Shown: positions 42,282 through 50,918, numbered from the stretch's first letter. The stretch: DNA of 64,000 bases from Catellatospora sp. IY07-71 (GCF_018326265.1 NZ_AP023360.1:7561001-7625000), one strand, 5' to 3'. A program made the numbers and translations. Notes: generated by a model from the sequence alone, not told the origin.

Positions 42282-43174
42282 GACTTCACCGCTCCCTGCA
42301 TGATGCCTCCGATGATGTACTTGCCGAGCAGCGCGAAGACCACCAGCAGCGGCACCGTCGCGATCGCCGTGCCGGTCAGCGACAGCGAGTAGTCGGTGAT
42401 GTAACCGCTGGCCAGGGTGGACAGCACGGTCTGCACGGTCGGGTCCTCGGGGGTGAGCACCACGAGTGGCCAGAAGAAGTCGTTCCACGCCCCCATGAAG
42501 GTGAGCATGCCCAGCACCGCCGCGGCCGGCTTGGCAGCCGGCATCACCACGTGCCAGAAGATCCGGAACGTGTGGCAGCCGTCGACCCGGGCGGCCTCGA
42601 TCAGCTCACTCGGCACCGCCTCCCGCAGGTACTGCGTCATGAAGAACACGCCGAACGCGGTGACCAAGCCGGGCGCGATGACCGCGTAGATGGTGCCGGT
42701 CCACTCGATCTTCGCCATCAGCATGTACAGCGGGATGATGCCCAGCTGCGTCGGCACCATCATCGTCGCGATGACGCTGACGAGCAGGAGGTTGCGGCCC
42801 TTGAAGCTCAGCTTGGCGAAGGCGAAGCCGGCCAGCGTGGAGAACAGCACCACACTGATCGTGATGGACAGCGACACGACGATCGAGTTGACCACCGCCT
42901 TGCCGAACTCGACCGTGTCGAACGCCCGCTGGATGTTGGCGAACAGGTTCGGGCCGAGGCCGAACGGCGGCGGGACCTGCCCCAGGATGCCGTTGTCGTG
43001 CGAGGCGACGACCAGCGACCAGTAGAGCGGGAACCCGGAGAACAGGGCCAGCCCGGCCAGCGCCAGGTAGGCGAGCTTGCCCGGCCGCCGCTCGGCGCGG
43101 AACATCCGGCGCCGGCGGATGGGGGCCTTCTCCTGCGTCGTGGCGGCGGGCCTGGTGATGGTGGTGGACGTCAT
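42278..43174 (-). CDS. cebG: Cello-oligosaccharide ABC permease 2
   Basis: 298-residue MalG-type membrane protein with six helices and EAA loop EAARVDGCHTFRIFWHVVMPAAKPA. Pairs with CebF to form the pore; no ATPase is encoded here, as in Streptomyces where a shared MsiK-type ATPase serves the system. ATG 43174 overlaps the cebF stop (TGATG). The N-terminal 30 residues are a basic, threonine-rich cytoplasmic tail. Confidence 0.92.
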   Translation of the reverse strand: MTSTTITRPAATTQEKAPIRRRRMFRAERRPGKLAYLALAGLALFSGFPLYWSLVVASHDNGILGQVPPPFGLGPNLFANIQRAFDTVEFGKAVVNSIVVSLSITISVVLFSTLAGFAFAKLSFKGRNLLLVSVIATMMVPTQLGIIPLYMLMAKIEWTGTIYAVIAPGLVTAFGVFFMTQYLREAVPSELIEAARVDGCHTFRIFWHVVMPAAKPAAAVLGMLTFMGAWNDFFWPLVVLTPEDPTVQTVLSTLASGYITDYSLSLTGTAIATVPLLVVFALLGKYIIGGIMQGAVKS

Positions 43175-44079
43175 CAGGACCTCCGCAGGCGGCTGGTGAG
43201 GAAGTAGTTGATCGCCGCGACGATCACGATGATGCCGAACATCGCCCACGCCGCGGTCGAGGCGTAGCCGAAGTCGAACCGGGAGAACCCGACCTCGTAC
43301 AGGTACAGCGACAGCGTCTGGAACTGCCGGTCCGAACCACCGGTCATGCTCCCGCCGCCGAACAGCAACGGCTCCGCCAGAACCTGCATACCGCCGATCG
43401 TCGACACGATCACCGTGAAGATGATCGTCGGACGGATCGCGGGCACGGTGATCCGGGTCAGCTGCTGCAGGCTGCTGGCGCCGTCCAGCGACGCCGCGTC
43501 GTACAGGTCCTTGCTGACCGCCTGCATCGCCGCCAGGTAGATCAGCGCGTTGTAGCCCGTCCACCGCCAGATGATCATCACGCTGATCGCGATCTGCGAG
43601 CTCGCCGTGCCGGCCTGCCAGTCGATCCGGCCCAGCCCCAGCGACTCCAGGACCCAGTTCACCAGGCCGTAGTCCTTGCCGAAGATCTGCCCGAAGATGA
43701 TCGCCACCGCCGCCACCGACGTGATGTTCGGCAGCACCGCCGTCATCCGCCAGAACGTGGGCGCGCGCAGGCGCTGGTTGAGCACGTGGGCCAGCAGCAG
43801 CGCCATCAGCAGCTGCGGCACCGTCGAGATCACCCAGATCTGGGCCGTGTTGCGCAGCGCGTTCCAGAAGTACTCGTCAGCCAGCAGATCCTTGTAGTTC
43901 TGCAGGCCCAGGAAGGTGTGCGTCTCCGACAGCAGGCTCCACTCGTGCAGCGACACCCACGCGGTGTACGCCAGCGGGAAGATGCCGAACGCGGCGAAGA
44001 TCAGGAAGAACGGGATGACGTAGAGGTAGGGCGAACCCTTCACGTCCAAGCGATACAGAAGATTTTTCATCGTGGACAC
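43174..44079 (-). CDS. cebF: Cello-oligosaccharide ABC permease 1
   Basis: 301-residue MalF-type permease with six helices and EAA-like loop DAASLDGASSLQQLTRITVPAIRPT. Start GTG 44079 or ATG 44070 (MKNLLYRLDVKGSPYLYV); no clear ribosome site before either. It is separated from cebE by 111 nt that hold a 16-bp perfect hairpin, so permease expression is probably lower than that of the binding protein. Confidence 0.92.
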   Translation of the reverse strand: MSTMKNLLYRLDVKGSPYLYVIPFFLIFAAFGIFPLAYTAWVSLHEWSLLSETHTFLGLQNYKDLLADEYFWNALRNTAQIWVISTVPQLLMALLLAHVLNQRLRAPTFWRMTAVLPNITSVAAVAIIFGQIFGKDYGLVNWVLESLGLGRIDWQAGTASSQIAISVMIIWRWTGYNALIYLAAMQAVSKDLYDAASLDGASSLQQLTRITVPAIRPTIIFTVIVSTIGGMQVLAEPLLFGGGSMTGGSDRQFQTLSLYLYEVGFSRFDFGYASTAAWAMFGIIVIVAAINYFLTSRLRRS

Positions 44080-44124
44080 ATCACTGTTCGGTCGGCCGAC
44101 ACGGGCGGTGGGAAGTGCGAAAGT

Positions 44125-44180
44125 GGCCGGTTCCCCGTCAGCCGCGCCCTGAAGCGGCTGTGAGTGACGGGGAACCGGCC
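44125..44180 (-). promoter_or_regulatory. Strong intercistronic hairpin cebE-cebF
   Basis: Perfect 16-bp arms GGCCGGTTCCCCGTCA and complement (44125-44140, 44165-44180) enclosing a second small stem GCCGC / GCGGC. Likely protects cebE mRNA and attenuates the downstream genes. Confidence 0.65.
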
Positions 44181-44190
44181 GGGGGTCAGG

Positions 44191-45489
44191 TCACAGGAGT
44201 GCCTTGACGTCCTTCAGCGACTGCTGCCAAGCCTCGTCCGGCTTCTGCTTGCCCTGCTCCACACGGGTCAGACCGTTCTGGATCGCCGTGTTGATGTCAC
44301 CCGACTTCGCACCCATGAACTGCGGCACCATCGTCTTCACCGAAGCCGAGAAGATCTGCCCCACCGGCGCGTTGTTGAAGAACGGGTTCTTGAAGTCCTT
44401 GATCACCGCATCCTCGTAGAGGGACACGGTCGACGGGAAGTTGCCCAGAGCGCGGAAGACCTTCGCCTGCTGCTCGGGGGCCACCAGCCACTTGGCCAGC
44501 TTCGCGGCCTCCTCGACGTTCTTGCCCTGCTTCGGCAGGGTGAGGAAGGAGCCACCCCAGTTGCCGCCGCCACCGGGAACAGCGGCGATGTCCCACTTGC
44601 CCGAGGAGTCCTTGGCCTGCGACTGGATGTAGGCCATCATCCACGACGGGCACGCCAGGGTCACGAACGAGCCCTTGGCCATACCCGCGTTCCAGTCCGC
44701 CGACCACGCGGCGATCTTCGCCGACAGGCCCTTGTTGATCGCGTCGATCGTCAGGTCCCAGGCCTTCTTCACGCCGGGGTTGGTGTCCGCGACGACCTTG
44801 TCACCGTCGTAGATACCGATCGGCTGCTGACCCAGGATCGACCGGTACATCACCGTCGGCCCGTCCATCCACGCCGAACCCTTGATGTTGGCGGCCTTGA
44901 AACGCTCGCCCGCCTTGATGTAGTCCTCCCACGTCGGCCACAGCTTCGAGACCTCATCACGCTCGGTCGGCAGACCCGCCTTCTCGAAGAAGTCCCGCCG
45001 GTAGCACATCGCCATACCGCCCACGTCGGTACCCAGACCGATCACCTCACCCGAAGCCGCCGAGCCCTGCTGCCACTTCCACGCCGGCCACTGCGCCTTG
45101 ATGTCGTTCGCGCCGTAGTCGGTCCAGTTGTAGAACTTGCCCGGGTTGGCCGTGAACTGACCCGCCCAGCCCTCCTCGATCGCCTCGATGTCCGCCGCAC
45201 CCGTGTTCGTCGCCAGGTGCGCGGCCAGGTTCTTGTGGTGATCCTCAGCCTTGGTGATCCGCTCGGTGATCTCCACATTCGGGTTCAGCTGCTGGTACTC
45301 CTTGTACAGCTCCTTGTACCCGAACTCACCGAACGTCGCGATCGTGAGCTTCACCTTGCCGCCCGGCTTGCCGGGCTCCTCGCTACCGCCACACGCGGCG
45401 GTGCCCAGCACCAGCGCGGCCGCGATCAGGGGTGCGGCCACGGCCGCGAAACGGCGCCGGCGGCCGGCACCGGTCAGTGCTGAACGCAT
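44191..45489 (-). CDS. cebE: Cello-oligosaccharide-binding lipoprotein
   Basis: 432-residue extracellular solute-binding protein (family 1). Signal peptide with lipobox TAAC (lipidated Cys near 33). Typical fold marks: KVKLTIATFGEFGYKELYKEY at the mature N-terminus, and aromatic sugar-contact residues in EAIEEGWAGQF, ASGEVIGLGTDVGGMAMCYR and SAWMDGPTVMYRSILG. Delivers oligosaccharides to CebFG. First gene of the operon; two operators lie 78 and 92 nt upstream of its ATG (45489). Confidence 0.93.
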   Translation of the reverse strand: MRSALTGAGRRRRFAAVAAPLIAAALVLGTAACGGSEEPGKPGGKVKLTIATFGEFGYKELYKEYQQLNPNVEITERITKAEDHHKNLAAHLATNTGAADIEAIEEGWAGQFTANPGKFYNWTDYGANDIKAQWPAWKWQQGSAASGEVIGLGTDVGGMAMCYRRDFFEKAGLPTERDEVSKLWPTWEDYIKAGERFKAANIKGSAWMDGPTVMYRSILGQQPIGIYDGDKVVADTNPGVKKAWDLTIDAINKGLSAKIAAWSADWNAGMAKGSFVTLACPSWMMAYIQSQAKDSSGKWDIAAVPGGGGNWGGSFLTLPKQGKNVEEAAKLAKWLVAPEQQAKVFRALGNFPSTVSLYEDAVIKDFKNPFFNNAPVGQIFSASVKTMVPQFMGAKSGDINTAIQNGLTRVEQGKQKPDEAWQQSLKDVKALL

Positions 45490-45566
45490 CAGGAGCTCCT
45501 CCAGCTACAGCTACTCAGGGAACGTGCGTGGAACAGAAGTGCAGGTCAATCACTGTTGATCTAGGC

Positions 45567-45594
45567 GGAGAGCGCTCCCCAGAGAGCGCTCTAC
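45567..45594. promoter_or_regulatory. Two tandem CebR-type operators before cebE
   Basis: GGAGAGCGCTCCCC (45567-45580) and AGAGAGCGCTCT (45581-45592), centre-to-centre 14 bp. The core GAGCGCTC matches the known actinobacterial CebR operator (TGGGAGCGCTCCCA). Confidence 0.8.
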
Positions 45595-45906
45595 CGCATG
45601 GCACTGACACTCGCCCCACGCCGCTCGCCTGTCAAGATGCCGTTGCCGTCTCGTTACAAAGCGCGACCTCCCGTCCGATGCCGACGACGGGGCACCGTCC
45701 GGGCGCGCAGAGCCACGGCGTGACCTGAGGTTCGTCCGCTCACCAGCGGACGCGGGCGGCCGCGGGTACGCCCGATCCGGATCGTGCCGACTTCCGCCAG
45801 GCCGCCGGCTGCTCCGTGACCGGCCCCGGACGGGCCCGCCGAGGTCACCGCGAAATTTCGGCAACGTTAACGACCTGCGCCTCGATCAAACGTCCAATGA
45901 CCGCCA

Positions 45907-45935
45907 TTGACATAACAGCGGTCCTGGACGATTCT
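45907..45935 (+). promoter_or_regulatory. GH16 promoter
   Basis: Consensus TTGACA (45907-45912), 17-nt spacer, GATTCT (45930-45935); the operator starts 3 nt later. Confidence 0.5.
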
Positions 45936-45938
45936 TCC

Positions 45939-45952
45939 AGAGAGCGCTCCCT
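45939..45952. promoter_or_regulatory. CebR-type operator over GH16 start site
   Basis: AGAGAGCGCTCCCT, same GAGCGCTC core as the cebE operators, placed over the expected transcription start of the GH16 transcript. Confidence 0.75.
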
Positions 45953-46274
45953 CACTTGTTTGTCCGGCTTGATGACCTTCGGGCATTAAGTCGTTAGCAC
46001 GCGGCGATCCGCCGCCCCCGGGCGGTGACGCCGTGCCCCGGGACCGGGCCTCAGCCCCGAGCGACCGGTCCCGGCCGGCACGCGATCGCGGCATGCGCCG
46101 CGCCACCGGAAGCGCCACCGCTGATCACCGCACCGACCGAGCCGCGGCGGCATTTCCGGGCACCTGAACGTGGCTCGCACGACGCGCCGCCCCTCCAACG
46201 GCGCGCCGGGCGAGCCGACGTTTCGCCGCCAGGGCGCTGCCCTCGCGGTCTCGAGCCATCCATCAGGAGATGAC

Positions 46275-48458
46275 ATGAGATCCGTCCCGAACGCGGCACC
46301 CCCGCCGCGCTCCCCGTCCGTCCGCGGCCGGCGGTGGTACACCGTCGCGGCCGTGGTGGGGGCCATGTTCGCCTCGACCCTGGCCGTGGTCGCCACCTCC
46401 GCCAACGCCGCCGACCCCCTGATCTCGCAGGGCAAGACGGCCACCGCCTCCTCGACCGAGAACGCCGCGTTCCCGGCGAGCGCGGCCGTCGACGGCAGCA
46501 CCGGCACCCGCTGGTCCAGCGCCTTCGCCGACCCGCAGTGGATCCAGGTCGACCTCGGCGGCACCGCGACCGTCAGCCAGGTCGTGCTGAACTGGGAGGC
46601 GGCGTACGCGACCGCGTTCCAGATCCAGGTCTCGGCCTCGGCGACCGGCCCGTGGACGAACATCTACAGCACCACCACCGGCACCGGCGGCACGCAGACG
46701 CTCGCGGTCAGCGGCTCCGGCCGGTACGTCCGGGTCAACGGCACCGCCCGCGCCACCGTCCACGGCTACTCGCTCTGGGAGTTCCAGGTCTTCGGCGTGA
46801 TCGGCGGCGGTGGCGGCTGCGGCACGGCCAACGCCGCGCAGGGCCGCCCGGCCTCGGCGTCCTCGCAGGAGGGCGCGTTCGCCGCGGCCAACGCGTTCGA
46901 CGGCAGCACCGGCACCCGCTGGTCCAGCGCCTTCTCGGACCCGCAGTGGATCCAGGTCGACCTGGGCAGCACGCAGAGCGTCTGCGGGGTGACCCTGAAC
47001 TGGGAGGCGGCGTACGGCCGGTCGTTCCAGATCCAGGTCTCCGGCTCGGCCACCGGTCCGTGGACGAACATCTACAGCACCACCACGGGCACCGGCGGGA
47101 CGCAGCAGCTGACCGTCTCCGGCAGCGGCCGCTACGTGCGGATGAACGGCACCGCGCGCGGCACCGCCTACGGCTACTCGCTGTTCGAGTTCGCCGTGCG
47201 CACCGGCAGCGCGCCGAGCAACCCGCCGTCCTCGCCGCCGGCCTCCCCCTCGGCGTCGCCGTCGACCTCGCCCTCGCCCAACCCGGGCGGGGAGGTGCTG
47301 CTGTCGTACAACAAGCCGGGGGTCGCCTCCAGCTCGCAGGATGACGGCGCCTGCTGGCAGTGCTTCCCGGCGCGCGCGTTCGACCTGGACCCGGCCTCGC
47401 GCTGGGCGACCTCGGCCTGGACCGACCCGGGCTGGATCTACGTCGACCTCGGCGCGACGGCCCAGATCAAGCGGGTCGTGCTGCAGTGGGACCCGGCCTT
47501 CGCGGTGGCGTACCAGCTGCAGACGTCCAGCGACGCGGTCAACTGGACGCCGATCTACAGCACCACCACCAGCACCGGGTTCAAGCAGAACATCACCGTG
47601 AACGGCACCGGCCGCTACGTGCGCATGTACGGCACGCAGCGCTCCAACGGCTATGGCTACTCGCTGTGGGAGTTCCAGGTGTACGGCACCGGCGGTGCCC
47701 CGACCACGCCGCCGGCCCAGCCGCCGAACCCGACGTTCCCGGCCACCCGCCTGGTGTTCTCCGACGAGTTCAACGGCCCGGCGGGCAGCAAGCCCGACGG
47801 CACCAAGTGGACCATCGACACCGGCACCGGCCAGAACAACGAGCTGCAGTACTACACGAACAACAACAACGCCAACATGAACGGCGCCGGCCAGCTGGTG
47901 ATGGAGGCCCGCCGTGAGGCCGTGGGCGGGATGCAGTACACCTCGCACCGGATGAACACGGGCAACAAGTTCCACTTCCAGTACGGCCGGGTCGAGGCCC
48001 GGGTGAAGGTGCCCAAGGGCAACGGCTTCTGGCCCGCGTTCTGGATGATGGGCGCCGACTTCCTCACCGGCCGCCCGTGGCCCTACAACGGCGAGATCGA
48101 CATCATGGAGATCCTCGGCCGGGACACCACCCGCAGCTACACCACGCTGCACGCGCCCGCCTACAACGGCGGCGGCGGGTACGGCTTCGAGAAGGTCTGG
48201 GGTATCGACCTCTCCGCCGACTACCACGTCTACGCCGCGCAGTGGGACAGCAACGGCATCCGCTTCTTCGTCGACAGCACGGAGGTGTTCTACGCGAGCA
48301 AGGCGACCGTCGAGGCGACCCGCGGCCCGTGGGTCTACGACCACCCGCACTACATGATCCTGAACCTGGCCGTGGGCGGTGACTGGCCGGGCTCGCCCGA
48401 CGCCAGCACGCCGTTCCCGGCGCAAGTGCTGGTCGACTACGTCCGGGTCTACCAGTAG
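46275..48458 (+). CDS. Secreted GH16 glucanase with three F5/8-type modules
   Basis: 727-residue exported enzyme. Signal peptide to about ANA (residue 45). Three discoidin/F5-8 type C carbohydrate-binding modules (about 50-175, 180-310, 340-475); the first two are near-identical, including at DNA level. Then a Pro-rich linker and a C-terminal GH16 domain (about 490-727) with catalytic motif GEIDIMEILGRD, Glu nucleophile and acid/base in the ExDxxE pattern, and FHFQYGRVEARVKVPKGNGF. Such enzymes cut beta-1,3 or mixed-linkage glucans. ATG 46275 has AGGAGA at 8 nt. Operator-controlled together with the Ceb genes. Confidence 0.93.
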   Translation: MRSVPNAAPPPRSPSVRGRRWYTVAAVVGAMFASTLAVVATSANAADPLISQGKTATASSTENAAFPASAAVDGSTGTRWSSAFADPQWIQVDLGGTATVSQVVLNWEAAYATAFQIQVSASATGPWTNIYSTTTGTGGTQTLAVSGSGRYVRVNGTARATVHGYSLWEFQVFGVIGGGGGCGTANAAQGRPASASSQEGAFAAANAFDGSTGTRWSSAFSDPQWIQVDLGSTQSVCGVTLNWEAAYGRSFQIQVSGSATGPWTNIYSTTTGTGGTQQLTVSGSGRYVRMNGTARGTAYGYSLFEFAVRTGSAPSNPPSSPPASPSASPSTSPSPNPGGEVLLSYNKPGVASSSQDDGACWQCFPARAFDLDPASRWATSAWTDPGWIYVDLGATAQIKRVVLQWDPAFAVAYQLQTSSDAVNWTPIYSTTTSTGFKQNITVNGTGRYVRMYGTQRSNGYGYSLWEFQVYGTGGAPTTPPAQPPNPTFPATRLVFSDEFNGPAGSKPDGTKWTIDTGTGQNNELQYYTNNNNANMNGAGQLVMEARREAVGGMQYTSHRMNTGNKFHFQYGRVEARVKVPKGNGFWPAFWMMGADFLTGRPWPYNGEIDIMEILGRDTTRSYTTLHAPAYNGGGGYGFEKVWGIDLSADYHVYAAQWDSNGIRFFVDSTEVFYASKATVEATRGPWVYDHPHYMILNLAVGGDWPGSPDASTPFPAQVLVDYVRVYQ
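46489..47160. repeat. Near-identical tandem module repeat in GH16 gene
   Basis: Modules 1 and 2 repeat the same stretches about 410 nt apart: the block GGCAGCACCGGCACCCGCTG occurs at 46494 and 46903, and ATCTACAGCACCACCAC occurs at about 46663 and 47069. A third related block starts near 48766 in the next gene. The pattern indicates recent duplication or gene conversion. Confidence 0.7.
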
Positions 48459-48470
48459 CACGACCGCCGG

Positions 48471-48502
48471 CTGGGGGCCCCGCAGCCCCGCAGGGCCCCC
48501 AG
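48471..48502 (+). terminator. Hairpin between GH16 and DUF1996 genes
   Basis: Perfect 10-bp stem CTGGGGGCCC / GGGCCCCCAG, 12-nt loop, 12 nt after the GH16 stop. It may terminate or attenuate transcription into the next gene. Confidence 0.6.
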
Positions 48503-48549
48503 CCCCCAACGGAAACCCGTCCGTCCCATTCCCGTAGGGAGCAAACACC

Positions 48550-49839
48550 ATGAATCGTCTCGCACCGATTCCTGGCCGCCGGCGGCTACGTGCCGCCGGG
48601 CTATTCGCCTCCGTCACGGCCGTTCTCGCAACCTACCTGGTCGCCACCACCGGTGGGGCAGCAGCCGCCGAGATCTCGCTCTCCCAGGGCAGGCCCGTGG
48701 CCGTCAGCTCGACCGAGAACGCCGGCACGCCGGGCTCGGCCGCGGTCGACGGCAACGCCGGCACGCGCTGGTCCAGCGCCTTCTCCGACCCGCAATGGAT
48801 CCGCATCGATCTCGGCAGCAGCCGGGCGATCACCCGGATCTTCCTGGACTGGGAGGGGGCGTACGCCCGCAACTTCCAGCTCCAGACCTCGGCCGACGGC
48901 AACACGTGGAGCACGTTCCACACCACCACCAACCACAACGGCACCGACCAGTCACTCAACGTGAACGTGTCCGGCCGCTACGTACGCCTCTACGCCACCG
49001 CGCGCGCCACCCAGTGGGGCGTCTCGCTGTGGGAGTTCCAGGTGTTCGGGCAGGACGGCAGCGGTGGCGGTGGGGGCGGCCCGATCATCCGGGTCGCCGA
49101 GTTCCTGGCCGACTGCCCGTTCACACACCGCCTGCCGGACGACCCGATCGTCTTCCCGAACCTGCCCGGCGGGTCACACATGCATGACTTCATGGGCAAC
49201 ACGTCCACCAACGCCTTCTCGACGTACACGAGCCTGGCCAACGCGGGCACCAACTGCAACCCGATCGAGGACCTGTCGTCGTACTGGGTGCCGACCATGT
49301 ACGTCAACGACGTGCCGGTCGCCCCGACCGGAACCACCTTCTACTACCTGGGTGAAGGCGTGCGCGACGACATCATCGCGCAGATCCAGGCCCTGCCCGT
49401 CGGCCTGCGCATCGTGGCCGGCAACGCCAAGGCCACCAGCGGCGACCAGAGCATCGCCCGCTGGTCCTGCCTGCACCACGGCGAGGTCCCGCCCGGCAAG
49501 GACTTCGTCAACTGCCCGTCGGACTCGATGCTGGAGTCGTACCTCGACTTCCCGCAGTGCTGGGACGGGGTCAACCTCGACTCCGCCGACCACAAGAGCC
49601 ACATGTCGTACCCGGTCAACGGCGCCTGCCCCGCCACGCACCCCGTCCCGGTGCCGAAGCTGCGCCAGGTGCTCCGCTACCCGGTGACCGGCGACCCCGC
49701 CCGGATCCGGCTCTCCTCCGGCCGCGGCTACACCATGCACGGCGACTTCTTCAACGCCTGGCCCGCCGCGGAGATGGAGCGCCGAGTCCGCGACTGCATC
49801 CGCCCCATCATCAAGTGCGGCGCCAACGGCCGCCCTTGA
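48550..49839 (+). CDS. Secreted DUF1996 protein with F5/8-type module
   Basis: 429 residues. Signal peptide to about AAA (residue 38). Residues 42-165 form a discoidin/F5-8 module closely related to those of the GH16 enzyme (GTRWSSAFSDPQWIRIDLGS, WGVSLWEFQVFG). A Gly linker then leads to a DUF1996 domain (about 175-429) with FLADCPFTHRLPDDPIVFPN, GGSHMHDFMGN, ARWSCLHHGEVPP, LDFPQCWDGVNLDSADHKSH, and GRGYTMHGDFFNAW. DUF1996 is common beside glucanases in fungi and actinobacteria; catalytic function is unproven, but the conserved His/Asp/Cys set suggests a metal site. Confidence 0.88.
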   Translation: MNRLAPIPGRRRLRAAGLFASVTAVLATYLVATTGGAAAAEISLSQGRPVAVSSTENAGTPGSAAVDGNAGTRWSSAFSDPQWIRIDLGSSRAITRIFLDWEGAYARNFQLQTSADGNTWSTFHTTTNHNGTDQSLNVNVSGRYVRLYATARATQWGVSLWEFQVFGQDGSGGGGGGPIIRVAEFLADCPFTHRLPDDPIVFPNLPGGSHMHDFMGNTSTNAFSTYTSLANAGTNCNPIEDLSSYWVPTMYVNDVPVAPTGTTFYYLGEGVRDDIIAQIQALPVGLRIVAGNAKATSGDQSIARWSCLHHGEVPPGKDFVNCPSDSMLESYLDFPQCWDGVNLDSADHKSHMSYPVNGACPATHPVPVPKLRQVLRYPVTGDPARIRLSSGRGYTMHGDFFNAWPAAEMERRVRDCIRPIIKCGANGRP

Positions 49840-49852
49840 TCCCCTGAAACCC

Positions 49853-49894
49853 GCGCCGGGCGGGACGGCACCCCTCTCCCGCCCCGCCCGGCGC
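49853..49894 (+). terminator. Terminator after DUF1996 gene
   Basis: Perfect 12-bp stem GCGCCGGGCGGG / CCCGCCCGGCGC with an 18-nt loop, 13 nt past the stop. Confidence 0.6.
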
Positions 49895-49910
49895 CCCCTC
49901 TCTCCCGCGC

Positions 49911-49979
49911 CGATCTTGCGTGAACTGTGGGGACGACACACTCCTATCGGGCATAAGGGCAACAGTTCGCGCAAGATCG
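49911..49979. repeat. CGATCTTGCG palindrome, copy 1
   Basis: 18-nt arms (49911-49928, 49962-49979) pair at 17 positions with a 33-nt loop. A related copy lies at 50787-50856. Confidence 0.75.
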
Positions 49980-50004
49980 CCGCAGAGGCCGGTGGAGGTC
50001 CGCG

Positions 50005-50646
50005 ATGAGATTCCGGGTGTACGCCTGCGTGACGGTGCTGCTGGTCGCGGGGTGCGGTGCGGGCTCCGCGCCGGGAGCGGGCGCGACGGTGCCCGGCTCT
50101 TCCGCCGCCGGCGCGGCCGTGTCCGGTGCGCCGGGCGGCGCTCAGGCGGGCGGCACGGGCGGAGCCTCCCCGCCCGGCGCGGCGACCGTGCCGTCAGCGG
50201 GTGCGATCAGCACCGATGTCGCGTGGACGCAGCTGATGATCGCGCTCGACGAGCGCATGCTGGCCGCGCTGCGGCTGGCTCCGCAGCGGTCCGGCGACGC
50301 CGCACTGGGCACGTTCGCCGCAGAGGTGGCGCGCCAGCACGACACCGAGGTCGCCGAGCTGCGCAAGGCGCTGGCCAAGACCGGCGCGCCGGAGACCAAC
50401 CCGCACGAAGGCCACGACATGCCCGGCATGATCACGCAGGAGAACCTCGCGCTGCTGGCCGCGAAGTCCGGCGCGGAGTTCGACACGATGCTGGCCGAGA
50501 GCCTGCGTGTGCACTTCGAGCAGTGCCGCATGCTGGCCGGCTCCGAACAGTCCGCCGGCTCCGACCCCGCCGTCAAAGCCCTGGCCGCCACCGTCGAGTC
50601 CACCCGCATCGCAGCCCTGCTCCGCCTGGCCGCCCTCGCCCCCTGA
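50005..50646 (+). CDS. DUF305 lipoprotein
   Basis: 213 residues. Short signal peptide with lipobox VAGC (lipidated Cys 16), then a low-complexity Gly/Ala/Ser spacer (about 20-65) and a C-terminal four-helix DUF305 domain with metal-ligand-like positions: EVARQHDTEV, NPHEGHDMPGM and LRVHFEQCRM. DUF305 proteins are often linked to copper or other metal handling at the cell surface. ATG 50005 has GGAGG upstream. It is not part of the glucan cluster by function as far as can be seen. Confidence 0.85.
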   Translation: MRFRVYACVTVLLVAGCGAGSAPGAGATVPGSSAAGAAVSGAPGGAQAGGTGGASPPGAATVPSAGAISTDVAWTQLMIALDERMLAALRLAPQRSGDAALGTFAAEVARQHDTEVAELRKALAKTGAPETNPHEGHDMPGMITQENLALLAAKSGAEFDTMLAESLRVHFEQCRMLAGSEQSAGSDPAVKALAATVESTRIAALLRLAALAP

Positions 50647-50694
50647 CCTCCCGCTCGGCGCTCCCAGCCCGCCCCGGCCACGCGCGGTTCCGGC

Positions 50695-50759
50695 ATGATC
50701 GCGACTTCGTGTCACAACCTGCGGTCCCACCACACATTTCGACACGAGAACCCGATCAT
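50695..50759. repeat. GATCGCGAC palindrome, copy 2 (degenerate)
   Basis: Arms 50695-50717 and 50737-50759 pair imperfectly (about 17 of 23). The left arm shares ATCGCGAC and TCGTGTC with the element at 31128. Confidence 0.6.
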
Positions 50760-50786
50760 CACCATCCCGCCCACCCAAGATCGCGT

Positions 50787-50856
50787 CGATCTTGCACTTG
50801 GCGAGGGTAGTTTGGGCCGATTTAGGCGTGTCGCACCCACAGTTCGCGCAAGATCG
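50787..50856. repeat. CGATCTTGC palindrome, copy 2
   Basis: CGATCTTGC (50787-50795) and GCAAGATCG (50848-50856) flank a 52-nt interior. The right side carries the same ACAGTTCGCGCAAGATCG as the element at 49911, showing common origin. Confidence 0.65.
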
Positions 50857-50890
50857 GCGCGGCAGGGGGGTGGCGCGGCGGGGGTGGCGC

Positions 50891-50918
50891 GGGGTGGGGT
50901 GGGGTGGGGTGGGGTGGG
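50891..50918. repeat. GGGGT pentamer array, G-quadruplex-prone
   Basis: Five perfect GGGGT units plus GGG directly abutting the TAG stop of the LacI gene. The plus strand offers more than four G-tracts of 3-4, enough for an intramolecular G-quadruplex; on the mRNA strand it is C-rich. Confidence 0.85.

Larger units (their letters stand above)
45490..46274. other. Shared regulatory region cebE / GH16
   Basis: 785 nt between divergent cebE and the GH16 gene; no credible gene. From the left: tandem operators 45567-45594, a TTGACA at 45635-45630 on the minus strand, a perfect palindrome CGAAATTTCG (45851-45860), a plus-strand promoter 45907-45935 with operator 45939-45952, and then a leader of about 320 nt before the GH16 ATG. 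I see no terminator or clear RNA fold in that leader. Confidence 0.6.
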
